From positions 225,915,415-225,979,414 of the forward strand of contig NC_081410.1 of the NCBI RefSeq assembly GCF_030272615.1: DNA of 64,000 nt, given 5' to 3'. This stretch comes from Cryptomeria japonica. Taxonomy: Eukaryota > Streptophyta > Pinopsida > Cupressales > Cupressaceae. A program made the position numbers and the translations under genes. Positions within the stretch are counted from its first letter, which is position 1; each line of letters starts with the position of its first letter. The notes below the pieces were generated by a model. That model did not search any database, was not told the origin of the DNA, and saw only the letters and a program-made list of their open reading frames with translations. This document shows, one piece after another, positions 23,320-36,728 of the stretch.

Positions 23320-24514
23320 TGTGTGTGTGAAAAGTGGAATAAGTATCTGCAAGTTGTAAGACACAACAATTCAATTAAGTCATTACATGTATGGTTAGAT
23401 AGATATAAGCATGAATAATTCAACCATCACAAATCGACCAATTGCCTTCTAAAAATTGTGAGTATAGACTTGCTCTCAGATTTGAATAAGCAATACCAGT
23501 TACTAGACTACACCAAGATGTAGGATTTAATCTATATGAGAATGATATTAAGCTAAATGGATGCAAGATTACTCTAGATGGATGAATAGTAAGCTAAATG
23601 GATTCAAGCAATCATAATTGAACTAAATATGTAAAAACCTAAACTAAGATGCAATAATCTCAAAAAACAAGCACAATATCTTCAATGACTCCATTGCAAA
23701 AACTGTATAATAACAATAAATCTCTAGGGTGTTTTGAATGAGAGATGAAGGTTGAATTTATATAGAATCACAAAAGAGACCAATGTTCAAGATCAATTAG
23801 CAATGAGTGGTTGAGATTATTCAAGAAAAAGAACAATTTAGGATAATTGAAATAATTGAGAGAACGGATTTAGTTAACCTTGAGATAGATTCCAATTATA
23901 GTTTGATTGAAATACATTTAGATTATAAGTTTGAGTTTGCATTGGAGATAAAATTCAATTAATTCCATGCACTTGAGATAAAAATAGGTAATTCCATGCA
24001 TATTTCTTTGATTGATTCAAGAAAAAAGTCTTTTCAATGCAACTGAACTTATTTTCTCAAAAGCTTTGAGTTCCAATTTTAGAGAATGATTAATAATTCA
24101 TTTTAATTGCTTTTCTGATTTCAAGTTATCTCAATTTAGAAGAAGAAATAATATCTCAAGTTTGATTTCTCTCCCAATTCAATTCGTTTATTCTATTTTC
24201 AATTTAACTCTTGTTTTGCATATTGATTCCTCTTTTGTAATTAATTAATTCCTTTTTTTTGATTAAATGGCAAATTTATTAATTAATTAAATATGCTAGG
24301 ATGTTTAATAAATTAAACAAGATACTTGAACAAAATGATTTTCTTGGAATGATTTAATTAATATAGAATAATTTTCTTGCCTTGTGACATTTAATGATTG
24401 AAGAATTAATTAATTGTGTGCTCAAAGTTGATTTAATTGTCTTTGGTTAGGACCTTGGTGATGTTGTCGAGATTAGGGGCCCATGGTTTAGGTGACCATT
24501 TTTAGGGTATTACA
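23320..24514 (-). repeat. 3' LTR of gypsy element 1
   Basis: About 1195 bp, TGTGTGTG...TATTACA. Homologous to 36751-37958 and to the element 2 LTR at 50701-51845. Confidence 0.92.
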
Positions 24515-24531
24515 TTTGCCCCTCTTTGAAT
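24515..24531 (-). promoter_or_regulatory. Polypurine tract, gypsy element 1
   Basis: The minus strand reads TTCAAAGAGGGGCAAA directly before the 3' LTR (TGTAATACCC). Confidence 0.8.
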
Positions 24532-25512
24532 TAATGTGCAAGCAGCGCGTTGGTTCAAAGAATAGTTGATGTCTAGGAGATACCAGTTCTGAACTTCATT
24601 GATCACAAACCAAATGAAAAGCGAGTTGTTTAGCCTATTTTGAAGCAATGAAACTTAATAGAGTTGATTAAAGCGATACCAATCCGGAACTTAATTGAAC
24701 TAGGACCGATGAAGAGAAAAGATACCGAACTTGAACTTGATTGATCAAGAAGCGGATCTTACTATTCTAGAACTTGATTGAGCTAGACACAATGAGCAAA
24801 GATAAAATCAATCTTGAACTTGATGGATCAAGACACGATGAGCGAAGATAAATTGTCCAGCTTGATTTGAAGTGATGAAACTGAACACCTGCTTAGATTG
24901 AGCATGTGATCAAAGATACTCTTTAAACTTTTGATTGAGTTTAAATGAATAATCAACTTAATGAAAAGCGATGAAACTGATTAAAGTTAAGAGATTGATT
25001 CAGATGAAGGCAATATCAGCTTGAATTGAAGCGATAAGAATTTGATTCAGATAATCGAGAGATCTCAACTTGATATGAAACGATAAGAATTTGTTTGATT
25101 TTCTTTAGTTGAAAAGATTTGTGCTCAACTTTTGATGAAGATTTGAAAACTTTCTCGACATTGAAGATGTGAGGTGATGAGGTCATGAGTATGCCCCCTT
25201 GGGAGTAAAATCGAAAGCTAGCGAGGGCACATTATTTTAGACAATTGTTGGAAATGATAATTATTTGAGCACAAAGATTGAGCCAGAGGAATATTTGAAG
25301 ATTTAGTGATGATTAATGAGAAATTGAGCGCAAATTGAAGAAAAGAATGAGAATGTGATGAAAGCGCTAAGTGGTCTCAGTTGTGCAAAATTAACTAGGA
25401 GAATGATCTCAAAGTTTGATTTCATTCCCAAAAATGGAATCAAGACAGACAAATTAACTAAGGGTACAATTTTCGTGTCCATCGGAGCAAGTTGAAAAAG
25501 TAGGGTTTTGGC

Positions 25513-26063
25513 TATATAAGGGGTCCAAGTGTCATTTTCAATTCATTTTAACCTCTCCAAGTTTGAAATTTGAAAAGCCTTCTACGAAGAAAAATGGTCA
25601 TGCAGATCTAGGAGTATCGATTCGAGCGCCAGAGACATCACAACAGACCGCAGAACTACAAGCCAACGGTAAGTAATCAATTTTAAGCCTTTGCATTTCA
25701 TCAATTTTGAATTTTGGTTGAATTTTTTTGCTTTTGTATGTCATCCAAAATCAGTCACGATAGTTGAAGGAGGTTAGAGCTTAGCGCGATTGTCAACTCA
25801 CTGAGATGAGGGCAGAGAGAGATTGACAGTTGGATGAGGTCAGGGCAGAGCGAGACACTCTTTAGCGGGAGGTTTTGCATCAGATTAGTCGAGCGGCTTA
25901 TTACGTTGCAGCATATAGCATAGAAGTTCTAGTAGCATAGAAGGTTGTCCCATATTCTTAGTATATGGCTCGATCTAAGGGAGCTCGGGCACCTAGGCAG
26001 GATGCTAGTCAGCAAGCTCCACCTCCTCCACCACTTGGTAATGACGAAGAGGCAAAGAGCTAG
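25513..26063 (+). pseudogene. Remnant of antisense PMD gene in element 1
   Basis: TATATAA at 25513-25519, an ATG at 25594, a 75-nt first exon (one internal TAG) and a GTAAGT donor at 25669 match the PMD gene of element 2. Beyond the donor only a short intron piece remains, then the sequence jumps to the C-terminal tail (CCTCCTCCACCACTTGG, stop TAG 26061-26063). The intron acceptor and the whole PMD domain are deleted. Runs opposite to gag-pol. Confidence 0.75.
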
Positions 26064-26954
26064 ATTTTTTTATAGCTCCTAGATTTTGTTATACCCCATT
26101 TTTTGTAGCCTATATGATTCTTTCTCTGATGAGAGATTATAAATGAGTAACTAGAAATCAGAATCATCACAATCATTCTAGATCATCGAAATCATTCCTA
26201 CAAGCAGAAAACAAAGAAAATATTATACCCCCGATCCTTGCTCCTCTTAGTCAAGATAGACTTCCTCGCGTTACTCAGAGGGAATAATAATCAAAAACCA
26301 ATATAAAAAATAGCACACAAAGAAAATTTCATGCATATCTCAAACTGTTTAGTGATTGTTTTCAGTAATGTTGTTTTGCTTGTTTATTCAGCAATAAAAA
26401 TCTTCAATAGTTAGGAGACAGGTGACTGACTTAGATTGGATGACTAGGTATCACTAATGGGATGATGACTTGGTTGATACTACTTAGGACACATAAATTG
26501 CTCAATCGATTACCCTAAGACTAGGACATTGATCAATTTCAAGCCATGAGGGTTCTAAAAGAACCAGGATGTCACAAAAAGAGACTAAAAGATACATACA
26601 AGTGAAATCAAAGATGCAGGAAAGCGGGAATTTCCAACGTTGCATTGATAGATGGAGCACTTGAGTACAAGAGGCACTTGTTTGCTAGGTTTTCAACTGC
26701 TTAGCAAAGATTTTTTTTTTTCTCTTTTTTTTCTTTTTTTTCAGGACTTTTTCAGTTGTATAGGTTGTTGGAGCAGAGAATACTAAGTGAAGAAATTTTT
26801 CAAGTGGATGGTGTTGATCGGTTCATGGATATTTTTTCCTTCTGATGTTGAGAGCTGATAGGCACCAGAGCCAAAGATTGCAGTACCGATGTAGGTACCC
26901 AACCAGTTGGGTTCAAACTTCACTTTGTTGTCTCAAAACTATTGATTTTAAGGA

Positions 26955-28005
26955 TTTTCTCTCAAAACAAGGTCACCAACTTGAAATTTTCATTGTTGAA
27001 CCTTCTTGTTATATCCTTTAGACATTCTCTTTTCATACACTCTCAGATGATCAAATGCCACTTGTCGACGTTCATCCAGCAACTCGAGTTCTTGCAATCT
27101 AGATATTTTGTAGTCTTCATCAGTAACTAGACCTTGCAAAGAAACTCTCAAAAATGGTATTTCCACCTCAATAGGTAAGACTACTTCGGATCCATACACC
27201 AAAGAAAAAGGTGTAGCCTTAATAGGTGTTCTAATACTTGTTCTATAAGCCCATAGTGAAGGATTTAGCTGCAGATGTCAATCCCTCCCAGATTTGTTTA
27301 CTGTTCTGTGTAAGATAGTCAGCAGTTTTTTGTTAGATGCTTCAGCTTGTCCATTACCTTGAGGGTAATATATGGATGACCAGTGTTGTTTGATTTTTAA
27401 TTTCTCACAGATCTCATCTACATCTTTATTCTTGAATTGTCCTCCATTGTCAGTCACAATGGATGAAGGTATCCCATACAAGCAGCTGACATAGTTAAGG
27501 ATGAACATAGCTACTTGTTTACCGGTTGCTTTGTTGAGCGGAACTGCTTCTACCCACTTAATTACGTACGTAGTGGCAGCTATGATAAACTTGTGTCTGT
27601 TAGATGATACAGGATATATTTGGCCAATGAGATCAAACACCCATTGTTGAAAACACCAATGTGTAATGAAGGGTATGAGATCCCTTGTTGGAGCATGTAT
27701 GAGATTCCCATGTAGCTGACACTTCTCACAAGTTTTAGAAAACTTTATAGCATCTTTCTCCATATCTGTCTAGTAGTATCCAGCCCTTAGTAGTTTCCAA
27801 GCTAAAGTTAGACCATTTGAATGAGATCCACAAATACCTTCATGGACTTCTGATAATGTGCATTGGGACTCTTCAATTTCTAGACACCTAAGAAAAGTAC
27901 TATCCAAACCTTGCCTAAATAGATCATTAGCAATGATGACATACCGTGAAGCATTTTGAGGTTAGGTTCCTTTTCTCATTACGGGTAAGATTTTTTGGGA
28001 TAATT
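26955..28005 (-). pseudogene. Integrase of gypsy element 1, broken
   Basis: An HHCC finger precedes 27763 (EVHEGICGSHSNG, CEKCQ). The core at 27763-27278 has D, D and E in FDLIGQIY, TDNGGQFKN and GNGQAEASNK. 27202-26990 (VYGSEVVLPIEVE, YNKKVQQ) is the C-terminal part. Stops between finger and core (near 27773) and before the C-terminal part break it, though all three catalytic residues remain. Confidence 0.88.
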
Positions 28006-28010
28006 TGGCC

Positions 28011-28560
28011 TTATGGATAAGAGTAAATGTGGATGTAGCGAGATGAGTCATGTCCAATAATAGAACAGACTATCTGGGACTCGGGAGAATCATAGGCAGG
28101 GTAATGTAACTCTTCCACTGGGAATTCGAAGCAAAAATTAGATTCTTGTAACTCTGGTATAGATGCCAAGGTGGCCATAGCATTTGCTACTCTGTTTGTT
28201 GATCTAGGGATCTGTTGAAATGATACAAAAGTAAAATATTTCTTGAGATCATCCACCATTCTCTTATAAGGCATCAGTTTCTCATCTTGATTCTGATATG
28301 TATCATTGATTTGGTTGATGATTAGCTAAGAATCTTCATAGATGTGTGATTCCAAAACCTTCCATTCAATAGCTGACTTGATCCCATTTACCAAGGCTTC
28401 ATACTCTATAATGTTGTTTGTGCATGGGAAGAGAATCTTGTAATCCTTTGGGATTGAATATTTTTGAGGAGTAATAAAAATTATTCAAGCACCGGAACCA
28501 TGTTGAGTGAAAGACCCATCAAAGAATATCTTCCATGATTGTTGAGTAAGGTGCATGATG
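28011..28560 (-). pseudogene. Second (archaeal-type) RNase H of gypsy element 1
   Basis: The minus strand from about 28545 reads WKIFFDGSFTQHGSGA, a stop, then NNIIEYEALVNGIKSAIEW, then a stop, then LIINQINDTYQNQDEKLM and VSFQQIPRSTNRVANAMATL. DGS, the E in EYEAL and the later D/N motifs are those of the extra RNase H that plant Tat elements acquired. Two in-frame stops show decay. Only the far end of this region survives in element 2. Confidence 0.8.
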
Positions 28561-28569
28561 GATTCATCC

Positions 28570-29060
28570 AGAAATTATATATGCAAAGGTTAAGTATCTT
28601 CAAGTGGAGCATCAGCAAGTTGATCTGCAATTACATGTCCTTTGATGGCTTTGTGTTCTACATATTCAATATCAAACTCTATAAGAACCATGACCCATTT
28701 AGCCAATCTTTTGGTAAGTATTGCTTTGCTGAGAAGATATTTGAGCAGATCAATCTTAGCTACTAGCTTGATTGAATGTGCTAACATGTAGTGTCTCAAT
28801 TTTTGTGATGCAAAGACTAATGCCAAACAGGCTTTTTCTATTATAGTATAGTTTATTTCATAAGACACCAAGGTTCTACTGATATAATATATAGCTCTTT
28901 CCTTTTTGTTTTCATCACGTTGTGCCAGAAGTGCCCCCAATGATGAATTGGTAGCTGATATGTATAGAATCAATGGTTTACCTTGAATTGGTGGCATCAG
29001 TATTGGTGGATTACATAGGTATTACTTGATTTGTTGAAGGTGTTATTCACATATCCTAGT
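28570..29060 (-). pseudogene. First RNase H of gypsy element 1
   Basis: 28997-28590 encodes KPLILYISATNSSLGALLAQ, YYISRTLVSYEINYTIIEKA and LALVFASQKLRHYML, the RNase H that normally follows gypsy RT. The first catalytic Asp of the usual Y-x-D/S pattern is not at its expected place (YISATN), suggesting inactivity, as expected in the lineage where a second RNase H took over. Confidence 0.8.
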
Positions 29061-29109
29061 TGTACATTACTTCTTTCCTTAATACTTTTGTTAAGGGTTA
29101 AGCTTTATC

Positions 29110-29879
29110 TGCTAGCTGAGAAATAAAGCATCTTATTGACTAGAGACGTCCTTGTAAACTTTGCATTTGACTAATATTATTTGGAGGTGGCATTTCCATT
29201 ATAGTTTGGACCTTCTCAGGATCAACCTCAATTCTTTTCTTTGAAATAATGTAACCAAGTAATTTCAAAGATGTTACTCTGAATGCACACTTTTTAGGAT
29301 TTGGTCGGAGCTTGAATTTTTCCATTCTATCTAGTATGAGGCCTAGCTCTTGAATATGTGTGGATCTCTTCATAGTCTTTACTAAGGTGTCATCAACATA
29401 ATCTTTCATGTTTTTATGCATCATCTCATGAAAGATAGTAGTTACTTCTCTTTGGTAAGTTGCTCCTGTATTCTTTAGCCCAAATGGCATGACGTTCCAG
29501 CAAAAGGTTCCCCATGCACATGTGAAAGTTATTTTTTCTTGATCTCCAAGAGCTATTTTGATCTTATTATAATCGAAGAATCCATCCATTAATGAGTAAA
29601 TCTCATATCCAGCAGTCATATGCACTATCATATCAATGTTAGGCAATGGAAAAACATCTTTCGAACGTGCTTTGTTGAGATCTCTGAAGTCTATGCAAAT
29701 CCTAATAGATTTGTCTACCTTTGATATAGGTACTATGTTTGAAATCCATTATGCATAGTCTATAGCTCTGATAAATCCAGCTTTTAGCAAATTTTCTAGC
29801 TCAGCCTTAACTAGCAGTGCCACATGAGGGTACATCTTACAAATTTTTTATTTGACTGGTTTAACTCCTAGTGTAATAG
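29110..29879 (-). pseudogene. Reverse transcriptase of gypsy element 1, broken
   Basis: From about 29850 the minus strand reads VKAELENLLKAGFIRAIDYA, a stop, then WISNIVPISKVDKSIRICID and FRDLNKA. The 29646-29140 frame follows with PNIDMIVHMTAGYEIYSLMD, FCWNVMPFGLKNTGATYQRE and the catalytic DYVDDTLVKT. All RT blocks are visible, with at least two stops (near 29846 and 29746). This domain is absent from element 2, which has a deletion here. Confidence 0.88.
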
Positions 29880-31732
29880 AAAGATGGTGTATGATAAGAT
29901 TGGCATCTAGGTCTGGCATATCGGAGTATGTCCATGCAAAGTTGATCTTATTTTCTAAAAAAAGATTGCTGAAATCTTTTAACTCTTCTACTAATAATGA
30001 TTGAGCTAAGTGGATGATATGTGGTGTCTCTTGACTCCCAATATTTACCAGCTGAGTTGGTTCAATAAATATAAAAGACCTTTCCTAGAAGTGACTTGGT
30101 AGTATATCAAGTATCTCAGAGAGGTTTTCACCCTTAGGTACATCCTTTATTTTTTCTATTTTTGATTCTGACACCGCCACAATGTGGTTTTTGCCATCTG
30201 ATCTTTTCTTTTTCTTTTTTTGATTTTTGCGACTAAGATACTTGGTATTTGTTTCAGTCATGTTCTCACTTTGTTCGCTGGTGGAAGAGTCCATTGGTTC
30301 AACTGCATTAAGGTAGTAGGCTAACATGTAGTCATTGGAAAAGATAGGTACATTCATAGGTTGGTTTTGGAGACTACAGTCAATTAGTTTAGGATGTGCC
30401 AAGGATAAAGTTTGAATAGGTTTGAGGGAGTTCACGGTATTAACATCATAACTTCGGACGGACAAGTCAAGTTCCAGAAGACTACCTTGCGTAAATGTCT
30501 CAAGACCAAGAAGAGTTACAACATGATCATTGAAGTGTACGTCAATATTTAGTTGACCAAATCCAATAGACCTACTTCTAGTATCATTCTCTATGCCAGA
30601 CTAGACTACATATTGTGGTTTGATAGTAACAAGATCAGTAGAGAGATTCCCGACATTCATGACGGAGGAGTCAGAGTTCAATGCTGAATAAGTATTGTCA
30701 TTAATAATATTGTTGTCAAAGACATCAGAGTCATAAGAGGAATTTTCTGACTCTTCTTCAAGTGATTGAGTGAATGTATGTATAGTGTCAACACCTACAT
30801 CTTTGATGTTGCAAGTTCCTTTATGAGTTGGTTCATTTATCACTTGTATCTGACATACCTGTTGACATAACCTTGATGGTTTTGTGAATCTTTGTCGTCT
30901 ACTCCATTCAACTTATTTTGGACAAATGAATGGTTTTGTTTCTATAGCTTCCAATTCTTCTTGTGTAGTTTCATACCTGATTTGTTTTGTCTTATTAGAG
31001 GGACACATAGTAGGTGAAGAATTTTCTTATATTCTTCCTTGTTTCATCTTTTGTTCATAGTCTTCTTGTCTTTTTAGTCTGATTTCTTCTATCTCTTTTT
31101 GCAGCTTTAAGTGCATCAGCTCTTGTGTGTCATCTGTGATATCATTAGATTCTTCTAAGGTTTTTGTAGTAGATGTATCTAAGAGATGATCTAGACCCCA
31201 TTCATACTCGTTTGAGTCATTTTCTGAATCATCTACTTGTTGTCTACCAGTGTATATGACTGGAATTTTTTAGTTGCGCGAATAATTCTCTGATTCTTTC
31301 TACCTCTTCTCTCATATCCTCTGGGGCTTTCACTCCTTGTAGTGTTATATCTGATACCATTGCAACTTGAGTACCGGTTGTTTCTTCTCTCTTGATTGCT
31401 AGTTCTTCTTGTTCTTTTTCATACTCTTCTTGAGTCTATTGAGTGTTTACTTCCTGTGATGTCGAAGGTAGTATCTTTTTCTTCCACTTAGACTGATGAT
31501 GGGAAGTATGTTTCTGGTCTGATGTCTTTCCTGGATTGTATCCCAGACCAGCTTTAACATTTGTCGATTTAGTTTGTAGTTGAATAGGTTCAACAATACC
31601 TTCTTGATGTTTTCTTAGAGGACCAGTACCTAAATATCCCATGCATTGAATCATCTTATATCTTGGACCATATTGTGTTGGGGAAATCTCACAGTGTCTT
31701 ACTTCTTTGTTTTCACTATCTTCTTTGAAAAT
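29880..31732 (-). pseudogene. Linker of gypsy element 1 with G-patch-like block
   Basis: An acidic, Ser/Thr-rich spacer between protease and RT, in separate frames (31654-31436, 30843-30601, 30465-30085). The first piece has a glycine pattern like a G-patch (MGYLGTGPLRKHQEGI then KAGLGYNPGK). G-patch domains bind RNA-processing helicases and occur after protease in some retroviruses and plant elements. The rest has no known domain. Broken by stops. Confidence 0.55.
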
Positions 31733-32865
31733 TCATTTGAGAACAGCATCCTCTTCTATTTCATCTACAAGGGAAGTAGAGGATTGTACAAAGAGACCAT
31801 CATAAATGACATTTGGAGTGGAAGTCTGTGGCTTCATAACCTCTGATGGTTTTCCTGACTGTCTTGATGATGGAGGGAGAGAGATTAGTGAAAGTACTAG
31901 TTCTATCTTGTATCCATCCATGTCAGTATTTGTGATTTTCAATTTATTTTCTAAGTCCTTCGTCAATATTTTTGAACTTTCAGCTATAGAGGTTGCTCTA
32001 TTATGAGGCACAAAGGTATCAACACTCTTTGTCAATGCATTACAGGGGAGTTTGTATCAGCGGGAATATTGACTTCAACTTCGTTATAAGGAAATTTTAA
32101 GCATTGATGAAATGTAGATGGAACTGCCTTCATTTCGTGAATCCATGGCCTACCCAGTAAGATGTTGTATGACAAAGGAAGATCAAGCACCTGGAAAATA
32201 ACATCTCTTTCTACAGGTCCTACCCTGATTGGTAATAGTACCAGACCTTTAGAGGTTCTTTCTTCTTCATCATAATCTTTGATTGTTATTTTCTTGGCCA
32301 GATCATTGACATTTTTAGAAAATCCCAGCTATGTAAGCAAATTATAGGTACAAATATTCAACCCAATGCCTCCATCTATCAAAACATGTTTAACTCGGTG
32401 TTTATGGATCATAGCTTCAATGTGCAATGGTTGGTTATGTGGGTGATTCAATGATTTGTCATCTTCTTCAGAGAAAGTGAGATAATGAGGCGAACTTAGG
32501 TGACCCACCATAGATTGAAACCGATCGATATCTAAATCTTTTGGGACATTAGTAGTGAACAATTCTTTGTCCAGAATCTCTTTATGAGCAAAAGAGATTT
32601 TGAGCAATTCAAAGATGGAGATTTGAGCATTCGTTCTTTTCAATTGTTTGACAATGCTATAACCACAAGAGAATGATGAAGCTAGATGTTTGGATTTATC
32701 CATGGTTTTATCTATTTGTCTACTCAAATAATTTGGTAGTTTTGATGTTGTTTGAGCAAGAGTTGAAGAACTAGCTCCTTGGAGAGTAACCTTCTTTTGG
32801 GCATGGGTCACAGCATTTTCATTTTGTGATTCATTTTGTTTATCTTTGATTATGATCATAATCAA
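31733..32865 (-). pseudogene. Aspartic protease region of gypsy element 1, broken
   Basis: The 32865-32329 frame contains HVLIDGGIGLNICTY, the retroviral-type protease active-site loop with Asp-Gly-Gly in place of the usual Asp-Ser/Thr-Gly. Downstream, across a stop, are the flap-side and conserved motif (PWIHEMKAVPSTFHQCLKF, about 32150-32100). Preceding it is a segment rich in Ser/Lys joining Gag. Stops near 32330 and a frame change near 32040 break it. The element 2 homologue has Asp-Glu-Gly at the same site. Confidence 0.8.
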
Positions 32866-34595
32866 TATTCAAGTTGGGAAGACTCAATCATGTTGATCAC
32901 ATCGTCATTGTTGGTATAGGTGTAATTAACTTTGGCACCTCCTTTTGACTTTAAGGAATCACCTTGTTCATTAAAAGGTAAGGGATCTTTAAAATCTTTG
33001 TGATCAGCATTAGTTGTGTGGTTTCCAACAAAAATTTTGCCAGCGTCAATGAGATTTTGAATCTCATGCTTGAGCTTCATGCAGTTGTTTGTGTTATGAC
33101 CTTTGTTTTGATGGTATTCACAGTATTCATTCTCTCTCCACCATTTTGGTTTGACTTCAAGATCATATGGCCTAGAATTTTTCAAGTAAGGTTATCAGAT
33201 CATTTGCCAATAAAGTTTTGAAAGCGGATTCATATAATTCTTCTAGAGGAGTGAAGTCGTGTTTAGGTTTTGAAAGCCAAGGTTTCTCTTTAAACAACTC
33301 TTTTACTTTCTTCGGAGGATTTTCTACTGTAGTTTTAGCTGCTTTGAGTGCTTGTGTGCCACTAGCCAGATTAAATATCATGGATTTTGAATTTTCTTTA
33401 ACGGTGTCTACCAATCCATCATTACCAACGTTTATGTTGTTGTATTTGCCATATTTCCAATATTTGTTCTTTTCTTTGGAACTAGAACCTTGTTGTGTTT
33501 CTTTCCAAAGTGAGATATCTCCTTTCTTTATAAGCACATCTTCCATTCTGAGGGCACTGTCTACCATTTTGTTAAATGAAGGGTATACTTGCATTTGGAT
33601 ATTGTATTTCAATTCAGGGATCTAGCTGTTGATGAAGATATCCATCTTCTCAGAATCTGGAATGGGTTGTGAATATCTAGAGAACATCTTACTCCAACAT
33701 TGGAGGAAAGTGAGAAAGGGCTCTCTTGTTTTCTATTTGGTATTGCAAATCTCTATCATAGTGACTCGATGATGAATGTTATAGGTGTATTGTGGTAGAA
33801 ACACTTGGAATAATTCTTCAAAAGTTTTTATTCCCATAGGTAGGCTTGAGAACCATTCCATAGCTTTCCCTCCTAAAATTCTTGGGAAAAGGTGAATGAG
33901 ATAGGTTTGTTCGTGCATGAACTTCATACATAAAGCACAAAATTCTCTAACATGGTCTTGAGGATCTGATTTGCCATCGTATTTGTCAAATTTTGGGATC
34001 TCCACTCATGAAGTAAATGAAGGCATGTAAAGGTTTTTTATAAAATGGAAATGGGCATATCATGTCCAGAGAATATTGTTCTAATGATTTATCCTTGTTT
34101 TTAGTTATGTGATCTTAGTCTGTAACACTTTTAATTGTTTGTTTACCATTGCTAAGGGTGTCTCTTCCTCTTTAGTGATGAGGGCCTCAACATTATAACC
34201 AGTAGGAAGTTTAGTGCCTTGCTTTGCTAGTTTTAGAAAATAGTCTTCTTTTTCTCTAGCCATGATAACCTTCATCATTTTTCAAAAATATTTATCCTTT
34301 TGAGATTTTGAATATCAGTTTCGGTAGGTTCAGAGGCTTTAGATTCATCTGATGAGGAATCACTGTCAGTAGCATGGATACCGATATCATCATAAGCATT
34401 GTTTTTAGCAGCTCTTCTTTCTTGTTTTGTTCTAGACATGATGGGAGACAAGGGTTGATCATAAACTGGTATATCTGATGATGAAGGTTTATTAGTGACA
34501 GGGTCCTCTATGTAAAATGGATTATCCTAATATGAAAGGGATGGTCCTTTACCTTTGTCATATTTCTTATGAGAACTTCTGGTTTGAGTAGGCAT
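32862..34595 (-). pseudogene. gag of gypsy element 1, broken
   Basis: Starts at ATG 34595-34593 (MPTQTRSSHKKYDKGKGPSL). A first stop follows 22 codons later. The capsid part lies at 34005-33733 (KFDKYDGKSDPQDHVREFC, LGGKAMEWFSSLP) and 33612-33172 (MVDSALRMEDVLIKKGDISL). Then comes a zinc-finger-like CEYHQNKGHNTNNC (CX2HX4HX4C) at 33122-33081, in the 33185-32862 frame. This CHHC spacing is common in Tat-like Gag. At least four stops or frame changes separate the pieces. Equivalent to 59821-61896 in element 2, to which it is closely similar. Confidence 0.88.
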
Positions 34596-36728
34596 TTTTA
34601 TTGACTGATGTGACCTAAAGTTGTTTGCGATGTAGAAGTCAAGATCAAATTTGGAGCTAGTTGTTCGTTTAACGTATCAATTGAGAGAAGAAACTAGGAT
34701 TTAGCTTGGTTTCAAGAAAGATCTATCCCATGTAAGACATGATCTAAGTTACCTAGTTTGATTTGAGAGAAGTGACTAAGACTTAGTATGGTGTTAGGAA
34801 CGATCTATCCTGTGTAAGACGTTATCTAAATAACTTAAGTTTGATAAATGGTTCATTGAACTAGTTGAAAGATGATCGATAAAATTGTGCAACACAATGG
34901 CAGAAGTACACTATTTAGATTTGTTTATGATCAAGATGATGATAACCAGTTTTATGCTCGATGTAGACTATTTTCAGGCAATTTTGACTATTCTGGATTC
35001 ACAAAATCAAAGATTCGTACGACAGGTTTTACAAGACCACACGAAAATTTGATATCTTCAGGATGATGAAAAAAAGTATTTCATACGAGTTGCTTCCTAG
35101 GTTTGTATGACAAGTGGGTATATCTAAGATGACAAACTGATGGATGTGATGTTTTATCAGATGACATAGGACCAGGGCTCAGATGATACTTCCCTAAGCA
35201 AGATGACAGTTTATCAGATTTTGTATGACATAGAATAGAGGCTTAGACAACAAACTGTAAGACTTGATGAAGTTTCATACAAAAACAATTGTGTAGCAAG
35301 ATGATAAATCAGAACACACATACGACAATTTACTGGACAGAGACAGAATTCTAACAGACTAAGTTTTCAATGACTGACGATGACCAGTTTTGAGATGGAC
35401 TGAGTTTTTTTAATAGCTGATGTAGACTAGTTTGTGATACTGATAGAGATTTGATGACTAAGATAGACTAGTTTTTTATACGGATAGAGTTTTGACCACT
35501 TAGTTATTTATTGTTTTCTCTAGTTTTGGTATTCCAGTTTCAGTTTTAGGGATGAAAACACGGTAAACATACAATATGTATAATAACTTCAATCAAAGCA
35601 CACTAACCCTATGGAAATTGGTGAGAGAAGAAAACCTTTGCTTGCAGACTCGGGTACACACCAATAGCTAATCAGAATATGGTCATTGAGTCTCACACAA
35701 TGGACTCCCAACGTCGTATTAGCCGATTCCAAACACTAATGGGGGCATGAAATGGCAAGTATCTTGGGAGAGTTACTATCTCTCTTGCACAAAGATTATC
35801 CCCCCTTTCAGAGGTGAATCATGTAACCTCTGTCTTATAGTTCTTAGTCAGGAATTCCATTCAAAATTACCCCTTGAAGTCACGCAAGCATGATTGAGGC
35901 CTATAGCTCGACAAGGTACCAAAACAAGTTGTAGTCACATAAATGTGATTGAGACCGCGAGGCCCTACAAAATGCTCAATATGAGAGATCTCAAAGAGAA
36001 AACTCAAATAATCCCATCCTTTGAGACTTTAATCAACAAGAGGCCTATTTATTATAGTGAGTTAGAATTCTCAGGTCCGGTTGTACTCACTTGGGTCGTT
36101 CTCACAAGGTGATTACTTTTTCCCACTATGATAGGCCTGCTAAAGGTATACAAATCTTAAACTTAGAAAAAACCTCAAGGGTCTGGATTTCTGATTGTCT
36201 ATGTAGACAAGAGAATACTCTCCTACCTCTCAGAATTTTCTTAAAACACGAAAGATAGATTTGTTCATTAACCAGATAGCAATTTAGGTGCCTAAATAAA
36301 AATTTAAAGAATACACAATGTTTACTTGAATCTCCTCAGGAAACCTGCAAAGACAACGAATCAATAGTCATATTGTCTTTGTTTGACAAGCATATTCTTC
36401 GACAAGCATTCTGCAAAAAATGATTAGGTTGTGTAAATTCCTCAGACAAACGAACAACAAGCCAAGGTCAGCATTAGTATGATCAAAATTGAATAAAGAA
36501 CCTGAAGAACGAAGTTTTCTTTTAACCCAAAAAAAATAAACAATATTGTATGACAATTCTCACCGAGTTGTACGAGATCGTACTATACCTGTAGTTTGTC
36601 GTTCGAGCATATGGGAAATCTCGTACGATATTTCACAGTAACTGTACAGACCAAAATCCAAAAAAAATAAAAATCTGAAAAATAAGAAAAAAAAAGTGAG
36701 TCTTCGAGGCCGAAAGATGTAGTCTTCT
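34596..36728 (-). other. 5' leader of gypsy element 1
   Basis: 2.1 kb between PBS and gag without coding. Contains the palindrome TCGTACGA (35015-35022 and 36621-36628) and several one-base variants (TCATACGA, TGTATGAC). About two copies of a ~64-bp unit containing GACATAG lie near 35149-35260, homologous to the clearer tandem repeat in element 2. Confidence 0.7.
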
